Assembly (NCBI GenBank): GCA_002366685.1
Contig: DFBP01000121.1
Location: 1 to 13,381 of the forward strand
Source of the DNA: Rhodobacterales bacterium UBA3077
GTDB taxonomy: Bacteria > Pseudomonadota > Alphaproteobacteria > Rhodobacterales > Rhodobacteraceae
Length of the DNA stretch: 13,381 nt
Reading direction: 5' to 3'
Part shown: piece after piece, positions 1 through 6,033 of the stretch
Numbering within the stretch: position 1 is the stretch's first letter
Layout: every line of letters begins with the position of its first letter
The notes under the pieces: model-generated
The model's input: only the letters and a program-made list of their open reading frames with translations
Told to the model about the DNA's origin: nothing
The model's database searches: none
Translations under genes and position numbers: made by a program

Positions 1-248
1 GGTTAAACTAGCGCGGGGAAAAACGCCTCCCCCCCTCAGCCACGTTTTATCTGATAGCGCAGGCGCGCCCGATCCATGCAATAAGGTCATCCTTGACTTG
101 AGAGAATGACCGTCCCAACATGATTGGCGAGAGTGCCGCTTCGAGCAAGAAGTTAAAAATTGCCACGTGGTTCTATCGGCAGACCCAAAAAATAAGGTAT
201 TGCCAGCATATATCATGCAAATTGGAGATTTGACGTAAAAGGCGGGTT
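1..248. other. Non-coding upstream region
   Basis: I see no convincing gene here. A G-run followed by a C-run near 16-37 could be the tail of a terminator from an upstream gene, but there is no T-tract. An inverted repeat with 6-bp arms (GGTCAT at 85-90, ATGACC at 106-111) has a 15-base spacer containing TTGACT (93-98), which could serve as a -35 element. The hexamer 17 bases further on (CAACAT, 116-121) is only a partial -10 match, so promoter placement is a guess. The stretch just before the start codon at 249 is AT-rich. Confidence 0.4.
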
Positions 249-1541
249 ATGAAATTTTCATTGGGTCTTGTCGCAGCCGCTACGGCGCTGTCTGCATACA
301 TGTTCACCGGAACCAGCGCCGTGGGATCAGAACATGAGCCTCCGATACCTATTGAAGCCCTTCAACCCCTAACGGGCGATGAAATACGCTATCTGGCTTT
401 TCAGGTCTTTGAAGGTGGCGCAAATCCAGAAATCCCTTTTGATAGGGAGATGATTTACACCCCCAAGGCGGCGATTGTGCGCATGGTTCGTGACATTGTG
501 ACAACCATCGATGCAAGGGGAGGGCAAAGAACGCGGTTAGCGTTTATTCTCGGACCAATCTCGTTTGATCATAGTGATGCCGAGGTTCGCCAGATCATTG
601 ATGACGGTTTTGACATCGCATTGTCCGAAAATATTTCCGTAGGATTTCATATTGACGGCGCAATGTTCTGGGGCAAAAGGCAGGATCTTATCGGCAACCC
701 GGAAAACGTGGAATGGACAGATTTTGATGGTACGCCAGCCACCGGATTAAAACTTGACTGGGCGCATGCGCCAGCCAGAATGGTGTATAATGCGCCTCAA
801 ATTCAGGCCGAAGTATCGCGGCGCGCGCGCGATGTTATCGGCGCGCGGATATCCTTGCACCTAAAGACGCTAAAATCGCTTGGCAAAGAAGATTCGTTTG
901 CCGGTGTGATCGCGGGGTGGGAAACCCATATGGGTCAGGATATCACGGCAAATGACCGAGTGGGCTTTCATGCCCTTGCCAACCGTGGTTTTGGGCCGGG
1001 CCAGCCGCCAAGAGATGTTCCCGCTGAAATATCTTCGATTGTGAATGAGTTCATTAGCTTATGGACCGATGGTTTGGCGGCGGGCGGTGTCGATAGCAAC
1101 CGTATTTACTCCCATGTGGCCTTCCTGCCACGCGCGCGTTTTGACGCCATGCCCACCCCGCCGGGGCTGGCCTATGAAACGGTTCTCGATATTGCGCCAA
1201 GTTCACAGCGCCCCGCAACCGCATTCACCACGGCCGCACGACCAGGGTTTTCAACCTATCCGGTTGCGGGGACGTTTGATCAAATCAAGCAAGAACTTGC
1301 ATTGAACGATAACCCTTGGTGGGCTTCGGCTGAGGGAACAAATATTGTTCCCGGGAATCCCCCGCGCAGCTCTGGTTTAACCATGGAAAACTATCTGGCC
1401 CGCTCATTTAACCACGGCGCAGCTCTTGTGACCCTGTTCGGGTGGGGCATAGGTGGGGATATGATGCCGGACAATCCGTTTAGAATTGCTACAGAAGGGG
1501 ACGAGGCGATCGCCACCTATCGGGCATTCTTATCGCAATGA
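249..1541 (+). CDS. Exported protein of unknown function, possibly TIM-barrel glycosidase-like
   Basis: This 430-residue protein begins with a typical Sec signal peptide: MKF, then a hydrophobic stretch to about residue 22, with a plausible cleavage after Ala24 in the Thr-Ser-Ala context. The mature protein is therefore probably periplasmic or secreted. I do not recognise the family. The body alternates predicted strands and helices. Acidic residues sit at strand ends in aromatic surroundings: HIDG (Asp136) followed by MFW, GWETH (Glu225), and WWASAEG (Glu362). Glutamates after putative strands 4 and 7, about 137 residues apart, resemble retaining glycosidases of the GH-A type, but the usual Asn-Glu pair is not seen, so this is inference only. 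The start at 249 is chosen because it gives the complete signal peptide; the ribosome-binding site (GGCGG, about 5 bases upstream) is only fair. It stands alone, is separated from the nas genes by degraded DNA, and has no obvious link to nitrate assimilation. Confidence 0.8.
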   Translation: MKFSLGLVAAATALSAYMFTGTSAVGSEHEPPIPIEALQPLTGDEIRYLAFQVFEGGANPEIPFDREMIYTPKAAIVRMVRDIVTTIDARGGQRTRLAFILGPISFDHSDAEVRQIIDDGFDIALSENISVGFHIDGAMFWGKRQDLIGNPENVEWTDFDGTPATGLKLDWAHAPARMVYNAPQIQAEVSRRARDVIGARISLHLKTLKSLGKEDSFAGVIAGWETHMGQDITANDRVGFHALANRGFGPGQPPRDVPAEISSIVNEFISLWTDGLAAGGVDSNRIYSHVAFLPRARFDAMPTPPGLAYETVLDIAPSSQRPATAFTTAARPGFSTYPVAGTFDQIKQELALNDNPWWASAEGTNIVPGNPPRSSGLTMENYLARSFNHGAALVTLFGWGIGGDMMPDNPFRIATEGDEAIATYRAFLSQ

Positions 1542-1847
1542 CCTTACCAGGTTTTGCGCACGGATTGCGCGGCCAGCCCATTCCCCTCAAAGCTGCACCT
1601 CACAAGGTTCGCTTTTTTGCGGACGGCCGCTCATTGCCGTTCGACCGCTTTCTATATTGCACTATAACTAGTTGTTTATAATTTCTTTTATTACCAATCC
1701 ACCAAACGGAATTTCTTTAAGCTTCTCTACTTCTCTCGATTTTAAGCTTACCTAATGCTTACCTTTATGTATGAGAATGGCTGTGCCAATAACTAGACTT
1801 ACTAAAACTCTCGTGGACAAACTGGCAGCATAACGCCATCAATTTAA
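1542..1847. other. AT-rich gene-free region with short direct repeats
   Basis: No gene is supported here. Just after the preceding stop is a small inverted repeat, GCGCA/TGCGC (1556-1560 and 1566-1570) with a 5-base loop; it lacks a T-tract, so it is a weak terminator candidate. From about 1660 to 1800 the DNA becomes clearly more AT-rich than the flanking coding DNA. Within it TTTAAGCTT-like words recur, and GCTTACCT occurs twice in direct orientation (1746-1753 and 1757-1764, 3 bases apart). Lying just upstream of a broken integrase, this composition suggests remnant mobile DNA, though no insertion-sequence ends could be identified. Confidence 0.4.
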
Positions 1848-2287
1848 TCCCAAGGACTCTCCGTCAAGTGGAGGATACTTGGGGCGCAGGTCACTTCCCA
1901 TCACGCCAAACAGAAGAGGATAGAAAATCTGCCTCTATCGGGTGCAGCTCTTCTCTTGCTTTCGACAATGCATGAAGTCGGGTTAGCTTCGGAGTTTCTG
2001 TATCCCTTCAAAAAAACCCAGAGAAACCACTGTATGATTTGAAGAGGTTCTGGCCATCAATAATGATTTCAGCAGACATAAATGACTACAGAATACATGA
2101 CAACAGGCATACCCACGCGTCACAGCTTGTGTCTAGCGGTATGAGTTTGGCGATCGTAGGCCGCCTGCTAGGTCACACAAATCCGATGACTACTCAGCGC
2201 TACGCACATTTGGCGGATGATCCTCTTCGTGAAGCTGCCGAAATAATGGCAGAAAAGATGCGGGAATGGGCCTCAGCTCCCGTATAG
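1848..2287 (+). pseudogene. Truncated, frameshifted phage-type tyrosine recombinase (integrase)
   Basis: This is the C-terminal catalytic part of a tyrosine integrase split over two reading frames. The first (open 1848-2042) reads HHAKQKR, then NLPLSGAALLLL, which matches the usual stretch before the active site. The second (open from 1976, ending at the stop at 2287) reads KPLYDLKRFW, then RIHDNRHTHAS, VGRLLGHTNPMTTQRYAHL and DPLREAAE. It retains the HxxR pair (codons at 2096 and 2105), the GH histidine (2174) and the nucleophilic tyrosine (2201). The frames join if one A is added to the seven-A run at 2010-2016. The N-terminal core-binding domain and the first catalytic arginine were not found, so the gene is also 5'-truncated. 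A TTG at 2039 could only start an 82-residue fragment lacking part of the catalytic set. I call it a non-functional relic of an integrated element; a sequencing error could explain the A-run shift but not the truncation. Confidence 0.8.
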
Positions 2288-2464
2288 TCGGTTTTGAACA
2301 TACTATGCGAAAAACTAATCGGGTCTTTGGGGAAATCGGGCCAAGAGATTTGGCTTTGCTCACCTCGCCACTTTTCTTGTAGGCCAGTTACAAATTGTCG
2401 CTTCGCTCAGCCAATTCCCCTTTAAGGTTTTCAGGTCGACTTTGTTAGGTACGCCCACTCGTGT

Positions 2465-2483
2465 GTCAGATTTTCTATCTGAC
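2465..2483. repeat. Perfect 7-bp inverted repeat, operator-like
   Basis: GTCAGAT (2465-2471) and ATCTGAC (2477-2483) are perfect inverted copies separated by five bases. There is no T-tract after it, so it is not a typical terminator. It lies about 190 bases upstream of nasT and 28 bases before the NtrC-like dyad. A binding site for a dimeric regulator is possible, but the regulator is not identifiable from the sequence. Confidence 0.45.
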
Positions 2484-2510
2484 CAAGTTTCCGCCAGCCT
2501 TTTAGATTTC

Positions 2511-2525
2511 GCACATTTTTTGTGC
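2511..2525. promoter_or_regulatory. NtrC-like binding site upstream of nasT
   Basis: GCACA-N5-TGTGC is a perfect 5-bp dyad with exactly the arm length and spacing of the classical NtrC site (GCACC-N5-GGTGC). Only the fifth base of each arm departs from consensus, in a symmetric way. The spacer is all T, as favoured in the W-rich centre of NtrC sites. NtrC control of nitrate assimilation is well established in proteobacteria, so placement before nasTS is sensible. A plain hairpin with a T5 loop is the alternative reading. No NtrC gene is in the window. Confidence 0.45.
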
Positions 2526-2671
2526 AAATACGCGTTGTGCCAGCATTTAGATGCGAAAATTATTTTCCCGGCGCGCCTTCCAGTGGTCTAAAAACGTATC
2601 TCAATGCACATTTGCCAATGATGAGGAGTTCGCAAGCAATGCCGGGTTCACGAATCATTGAGGCGCGCTAG

Positions 2672-3256
2672 ATGGCTCGTAAACTCCATATCGCCGTCGT
2701 CGAGAAAAACGACGAACGAGCCCACACGATTTCCAACGGGTTGCGGGACGCGGGCGATTTCGACATTACGATTGTGAATGATTCCATTGGCCTTTCACGC
2801 AAACTCGCCGAGATGGCACCGGATGTCGTGCTAATCGCACTCGATGACCCAAGTCGCGATACGCTGGAGGATTTGACAGCTGCCAGTTCTCCTAACCAGA
2901 GGCCCGTCGCCATGTTTGTAGATAAATCAGACAGCGCGACCATGCGGGCGGCGATTGATGCAGGCGTGAGTGCTTATGTTGTGGATGGCCTGAGGCAGGA
3001 CAGGATCAAACCAATCCTGGAAGCGGCTATCGCCCGATTCCATAATTTCGCGCGGTTGCGGGCCGAGTTAACCGCGACTAAGGTCGCATTAACGGAACGC
3101 AAAACGATTGACCGCGCGAAGGGCCTGCTGATGAAGGCCCGTGGCATTAGCGAAGAGGAGGCCTACGCCTTGTTGCGAAAATCCGCGATGGATCAAGGCA
3201 AGCGACTGGCAGATGTTGCCGAGAGCCTTGTTACAGCAGCGGGATTACTGTCATGA
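2672..3256 (+). CDS. nasT: NasT, ANTAR-domain RNA-binding antiterminator
   Basis: NasT is a cytoplasmic regulator that binds the leader RNA of nitrate-assimilation operons and prevents transcription termination. The 194 residues have a receiver-like N-terminal domain (about 1-120), a helical linker, and a C-terminal ANTAR domain (about 135-190) with ERKTIDRAKGLLM followed by ISEEEAYALLRKSAM. MFVDKSD and GVSAYVVDGL are typical of the NasT family. The receiver pocket is degenerate: Ala56 stands where the phospho-acceptor aspartate would be (VVLIALDDP), Asp105 where the conserved lysine would be, and the usual acidic pair at the end of strand 1 is Glu11-Lys12. This fits control by NasS binding rather than by phosphorylation. 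The gene overlaps nasS by ATGA, so the two are probably made together. A likely RNA target lies before nrtA at 4481-4602. The start follows a GAGG site with good spacing. Confidence 0.93.
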   Translation: MARKLHIAVVEKNDERAHTISNGLRDAGDFDITIVNDSIGLSRKLAEMAPDVVLIALDDPSRDTLEDLTAASSPNQRPVAMFVDKSDSATMRAAIDAGVSAYVVDGLRQDRIKPILEAAIARFHNFARLRAELTATKVALTERKTIDRAKGLLMKARGISEEEAYALLRKSAMDQGKRLADVAESLVTAAGLLS

Positions 3257-4326
3257 GCTTTACGCGTGTAGATATCGGCTTTGTGCCTTTAACCGATGCG
3301 GCAACATTGATAGTCGCACATGAAATGGGGTTTGCTGCCGAGGAAGGGCTGGAACTGGCACTCCATAAAGAAGTCAGCTGGTCGAATATACGCGATAAAG
3401 TATCAATGGGGATTTATCCGATGGCGCACATGCTTTCGCCTCTGGCGTTGGCCATGAGCCTAGGCCTAAGCCCCGTTCCCGCGCACATCATCGCACCTTT
3501 TGTTCTAAACCATAATGGCAACACAATGGTCACGAGCCGCGCACTATTTGCACGTTTGCAAAATGACTTTGGTGATGCGGCGACCCTCAAAGAATCTGTG
3601 CGCCATATGCTTAAGGAGCGCCCGTTGCGAATAGGCATACCCTATCCCCAAAGTATGCACCGCGAGCTGATTAATTTCTGGCTCTCCGATGGCATCGGAG
3701 AGCCACTCCAAAACGTAGAGTTTTCTGTTGCCCCGCCCAGTATGCTCGGGAGAGTCATGGGGGCGGGGGAGATAGATGCTTTTATGGTCGGAGAGCCGTG
3801 GGGAAGCCTTGCCGTTGAGCGGGGTGACGCACAAATGCTGTTATGCGGTGCATCAATATGGAATGCGGCACCGGAAAAAGTGTTGGGCGTCCATAGTGAA
3901 TGGGCAGAAAAAAACGCAGACACGTTGCATCGGTTAATTCGCAGCCTTTTTAGGGCCAGCCTCTGGGCAGGTGAACGGGCGAATGCTTCCAGTTTAGCCG
4001 AACTATTGGCAAAACCCGACTATATCGGCATTTCGGCTGAAATTATTGAACGCGCCCTTATCGGCGAACTGATTGTCGACCAAAAAGGCCAAACCCGCAT
4101 AAACGCGGATGTTGTTAAACTATCGGGCGCGTCGGTTACCTACCCGAGCCGAAGCGGCGCATTGTGGATTTGCGATCAAGCGGCGCCGGGTTGGGGTGTG
4201 TCACGATTCGAAGCGCATAAGGCAGCGGCTAAGGTATTCCGACCGGATATATACCGCGCGGCACTCGAATCATCCGGCGTCGAATTTCCAGAAACCAGTG
4301 ATTCGCTTGAAATTTTTGGTGTGTAA
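3253..4326 (+). CDS. nasS: NasS, cytoplasmic nitrate/nitrite sensor
   Basis: This 357-residue protein belongs to the NrtA/CmpA family of nitrate/bicarbonate-binding proteins but lacks a signal peptide, starting directly with the first fold strand (VDIGFVPLTDAA). Family landmarks are VSWSNIRDKV, the AHML segment, PFVLNHNGN, and VGEPWG (Glu181-Pro-Trp183), all matched in the exported NrtA encoded next. In known NasS-NasT systems, NasS holds NasT inactive without nitrate or nitrite and releases it when the ligand binds, so it is a sensor rather than a transport component. The start codon overlaps the nasT stop by four bases (ATGA), indicating translational coupling and probably balanced stoichiometry. 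An unusual 25-base inverted repeat lies inside the gene at 3680-3704. A terminator-like hairpin follows at 4336-4371, separating nasTS from the transport and reductase genes, which have their own leader. Confidence 0.92.
   Translation: MSFTRVDIGFVPLTDAATLIVAHEMGFAAEEGLELALHKEVSWSNIRDKVSMGIYPMAHMLSPLALAMSLGLSPVPAHIIAPFVLNHNGNTMVTSRALFARLQNDFGDAATLKESVRHMLKERPLRIGIPYPQSMHRELINFWLSDGIGEPLQNVEFSVAPPSMLGRVMGAGEIDAFMVGEPWGSLAVERGDAQMLLCGASIWNAAPEKVLGVHSEWAEKNADTLHRLIRSLFRASLWAGERANASSLAELLAKPDYIGISAEIIERALIGELIVDQKGQTRINADVVKLSGASVTYPSRSGALWICDQAAPGWGVSRFEAHKAAAKVFRPDIYRAALESSGVEFPETSDSLEIFGV
3680..3704. repeat. 11-bp inverted repeat inside nasS
   Basis: The arms GGCTCTCCGAT (3680-3690) and ATCGGAGAGCC (3694-3704) are perfect inverted copies around a 3-base GGC spacer, and would give a very stable hairpin in the nasS mRNA. 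The stretch encodes LSDGIGEP. The word TCGGAGAGCC recurs at 3788-3797 under the VGEPW motif, so similar peptides explain part of the coincidence but not the inverted arm. No T-tract follows. Confidence 0.6.
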
Positions 4327-4335
4327 TTCTCTAAC

Positions 4336-4371
4336 GGGCATTCGATATTTTGAATGTAATGCCCAAATTTT
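4336..4371 (+). terminator. Terminator-like hairpin after nasS
   Basis: GGGCATT (4336-4342) and AATGCCC (4358-4364) form a perfect 7-bp stem around a 15-base loop. Inside, CATTC and GAATG can pair as an alternative. AAATTTT follows the stem, with a short T-run at 4368-4371. It lies 10 bases after the nasS stop. The long loop and short T-run make it a modest terminator, so partial read-through into the nrtA leader is possible. Confidence 0.5.
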
Positions 4372-4419
4372 CACACCCCGCCTAACTGACTGCCTATTTA
4401 TTACTCACATTTGCTGCAG

Positions 4420-4436
4420 TGCACATAAATGTTGCA
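4420..4436. promoter_or_regulatory. NtrC-like binding site upstream of the nrtA leader
   Basis: TGCACATAAATGTTGCA matches 14 of 17 positions of the enteric NtrC consensus TGCACCAWWWTGGTGCA, including both outer TGCA ends and the AT-only centre. TTGCAC repeats at 4437-4442 and 4444-4449 follow immediately, so the block is rich in half-sites. It lies about 45 bases before the first leader hairpin, a reasonable promoter-proximal place. I could not find a convincing sigma-54 or sigma-70 promoter between it and the hairpin. Confidence 0.45.
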
Positions 4437-4480
4437 TTGCACATTGCACTCTCAAAAAAAAGACACGAGAAAACAGTATC

Positions 4481-4504
4481 GAAGCGAACAAAGAGGTTCG
4501 TTTC
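4481..4504 (+). promoter_or_regulatory. ANTAR-target hairpin P1 in the nrtA leader RNA
   Basis: GAAGCGAAC (4481-4489) pairs with GTTCGTTTC (4496-4504) in a 9-bp stem with one G-U pair, closing a six-base loop AAAGAG (4490-4495). Known ANTAR-protein RNA targets are paired hairpins with hexanucleotide loops carrying A at position 1 and G at position 4; this loop has both. It lies upstream of an intrinsic terminator and of a transport operon whose regulator NasT is encoded next door. Confidence 0.75.
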
Positions 4505-4530
4505 TAACTTGCCCCATGCGGGGTTTAACA

Positions 4531-4544
4531 GAGCAAAGCCGCTC
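4531..4544 (+). promoter_or_regulatory. Candidate ANTAR-target hairpin P2, overlapping the attenuator
   Basis: GAGC (4531-4534) and GCTC (4541-4544) form a 4-bp stem around the hexaloop AAAGCC (4535-4540), again with A1 and G4. Its loop and 3' arm are bases that the terminator stem needs, so P2 and the terminator are mutually exclusive. The stem is short and the linker from P1 (26 bases) is longer than I would expect. That linker holds a small hairpin, CCCC-ATGC-GGGG (4512-4523), which could be a rival P2 if read as a CATGCG hexaloop, although it lacks A1. Confidence 0.55.
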
Positions 4545-4602
4545 GTATTGCATCCAAATATCGGCCCTCCCTCCGATGTGATGCTTTACGTCCGGCTTTT
4601 TT
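4535..4602 (+). terminator. Intrinsic terminator (attenuator) in the nrtA leader
   Basis: AAAGCCG (4535-4541) pairs with CGGCTTT (4593-4599), and the 3' arm runs into six Ts (4597-4602). The stem continues with small internal loops: CGTA with TACG, GCATC with GATGC, and ATCGG with CCGAT, capped by an eight-base loop at 4565-4572. The structure ends about 20 bases before the nrtA start codon, so it would stop transcription before the operon. This is the expected default-off state that NasT would relieve by favouring hairpin P2. Confidence 0.85.
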
Positions 4603-4621
4603 CGTTTCAGAGGACTAATAG

Positions 4622-5965
4622 ATGAAAAAGACTCTTTCCGCGGTTTTGGCGGCCAACACATTGCTTTTTGCCACAGCCCCCGCGACCTGGGCTGAAATGC
4701 TGGATGTTGAAATTGACGAGCTTACTTTTGGCTTTATTAAGCTGACCGACATGGCACCGCTCGCAGTGGCCTACGAGCTTGGCTATTTCGAGGATGAAGG
4801 ACTTTATGTAACACTGGAGCCGCAGGCAAACTGGAAGGTTTTGCTCGACCGCGTTATTGATGGCCAGCTGCACGGCGCGCACATGCTCGCAGGCCAACCG
4901 CTGGCCGCGACCATCGGATATGGCACAAAAGCCCACATCGTTACACCCTTTTCGATGGATCTGAACGGCAACGGTATCACCGTTTCCAACGAAGTGTGGG
5001 ACTCGATGCGCGCACATATCCCTTCAGACGAAAACGGGCTGCCGGTTCACCCGATCAGTGCCAGCGCGCTGGCCCCCGTGGTGGAAGAATACGCCGATGA
5101 AGGGCGCCAGTTTAACATGGGTATGGTTTTTCCGGTTTCGACACATAATTACGAATTGCGCTACTGGCTTGCGGCCGGTGGGTTGAACCCCGGTTACTAT
5201 TCGCGCGAAAACACCTCTGGCCAAATTGATGCCGATGTGTTGCTTTCAGTCACACCGCCGCCACAAATGCCTTCGACTATGGAAGCCGGCACCATCGACG
5301 GGTATTGCGTAGGTGAGCCGTGGAATCAACAAGCCGTGTTCAAGGGCATCGGTGTGCCCGTGATTACCGACTACCAGATATGGAAAAACAACCCGGAAAA
5401 AGTGTTTGGCCTAACTTATGAATTTACGCAGGAAAACCCAAACACCACATTGGCCATCACAAAAGCACTGATCCGTGCCGCGATCTGGCTCGATGAAAAC
5501 GACAATGCAAACCGTGAAGAGGCCGTGGAAATTCTTTCCCGCTCCGAATATGTCGGTGCTGATGCCGACGTTATCGCCGCGTCCATGACCGGCACATTCG
5601 AGTTCGAAAAAGGCGATGTCCGCGAAATCCCCGATTTTAACGTGTTCTTCCGCTATAACGCGACCTTCCCGTTTTACTCCGATGCAATCTGGTATCTGAC
5701 CCAGATGCGCCGTTGGGGCCAAATCTCCGAAGCCCAGCCGGATAGCTGGTATCACGAGGTGGCGGCATCGGTTTACCTGCCCGAAACCTATCTGACAGCC
5801 GCTCAAATGCTGGTTGATGAAGGCTTGGCAGACGCGGCCGATTTTCCGTGGGAAAGCGATGGCTACAAGCCTGCGACCGATGAGTTCATTGACGGTGTTG
5901 CTTATGACGGCCACGCGCCCAACGCCTATATCGACAGCTTCGAAATTGGCCTGAAAAGCGAATAG
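4622..5965 (+). CDS. nrtA: NrtA, periplasmic nitrate-binding protein of an ABC importer
   Basis: This 447-residue solute-binding protein captures nitrate, and probably nitrite, for the NrtB/NrtC importer. Residues 1-24 are a Sec signal peptide (MKK, hydrophobic core, cleavage after Thr-Trp-Ala24); there is no lipobox cysteine, so the mature protein is a free periplasmic one. Landmarks shared with NasS are FGFIKLTDMAPLAVA, HGAHML, PFSMDLNGNG and GEPWN (Gly231-Trp234). The C-terminal region of about 60 residues extends beyond the NasS fold, as in NrtA/CmpA proteins. The start is preceded by AGAGGA, 6 bases before the ATG. It is the first gene after the attenuator leader and is separated from nrtB by 68 bases containing a strong hairpin, which may allow more NrtA than membrane components. 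Bicarbonate (CmpA) or cyanate specificity is possible within the family, but the nitrate-reductase neighbours make nitrate by far the most likely. Confidence 0.93.
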   Translation: MKKTLSAVLAANTLLFATAPATWAEMLDVEIDELTFGFIKLTDMAPLAVAYELGYFEDEGLYVTLEPQANWKVLLDRVIDGQLHGAHMLAGQPLAATIGYGTKAHIVTPFSMDLNGNGITVSNEVWDSMRAHIPSDENGLPVHPISASALAPVVEEYADEGRQFNMGMVFPVSTHNYELRYWLAAGGLNPGYYSRENTSGQIDADVLLSVTPPPQMPSTMEAGTIDGYCVGEPWNQQAVFKGIGVPVITDYQIWKNNPEKVFGLTYEFTQENPNTTLAITKALIRAAIWLDENDNANREEAVEILSRSEYVGADADVIAASMTGTFEFEKGDVREIPDFNVFFRYNATFPFYSDAIWYLTQMRRWGQISEAQPDSWYHEVAASVYLPETYLTAAQMLVDEGLADAADFPWESDGYKPATDEFIDGVAYDGHAPNAYIDSFEIGLKSE

Positions 5966-5972
5966 CAGACCC

Positions 5973-5999
5973 GTGAGAGGGCGACCCCCGCCCTCTCGC
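5973..5999 (+). other. Stable intergenic hairpin between nrtA and nrtB
   Basis: GAGAGGGCG (5975-5983) and CGCCCTCTC (5989-5997) form a perfect 9-bp GC-rich stem with a five-base loop ACCCC, extendable by a G-T and a G-C pair to 5973/5999. No T-tract follows, so it is not a standard intrinsic terminator. Such hairpins after solute-binding-protein genes often protect the upstream mRNA from 3' decay or slow transcription, giving excess binding protein. Confidence 0.7.
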
Positions 6000-6033
6000 C
6001 ACTCCTCCATAATCTAAGACCATAGGCAACCCC

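Larger units (their letters stand above)
2288..2671. promoter_or_regulatory. Upstream regulatory region of nasTS
   Basis: No gene is seen in these 384 bases. An inverted repeat GCCAA/TTGGC (2340-2354) follows the integrase remnant and may be a weak terminator. Two better inverted repeats lie at 2465-2483 and 2511-2525 and are listed separately. TTGTGC occurs twice in direct orientation, at 2520-2525 and 2535-2540. A weak sigma-70-like promoter could be TTGTGC (2535-2540), 17 bases, then AATTAT (2558-2563), but the -35 is poor. I found no clear sigma-54 pattern with GG and GC 10 bases apart. The nasT ribosome-binding site is GAGG at 2660-2663, 8 bases before the ATG. Confidence 0.45.

Noticed and set aside
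1486..1671. Small 61-codon open frame after the first gene
   Set aside because: It overlaps the end of the exported-protein gene in another frame and gives no protein features.
3253..4326. nasS as a second transport binding protein
   Set aside because: It has no signal peptide and overlaps nasT, so a cytoplasmic sensor is the better reading.
4109..4507. 132-codon open frame on the plus strand
   Set aside because: It overlaps the 3' end of nasS in another frame, runs through the terminator-like hairpin and leader region, and its protein has no recognisable features.
4519..4535. Possible sigma-54 promoter (GG and GC 10 bases apart in the nrtA leader)
   Set aside because: Only the bare GG/GC spacing fits; the surrounding consensus is poor, and it falls downstream of leader hairpin P1, which must be transcribed.
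5411..6010. 199-codon open frame on the minus strand
   Set aside because: It is antisense to the nrtA 3' end and intergenic hairpin, with no family features or ribosome-binding site.
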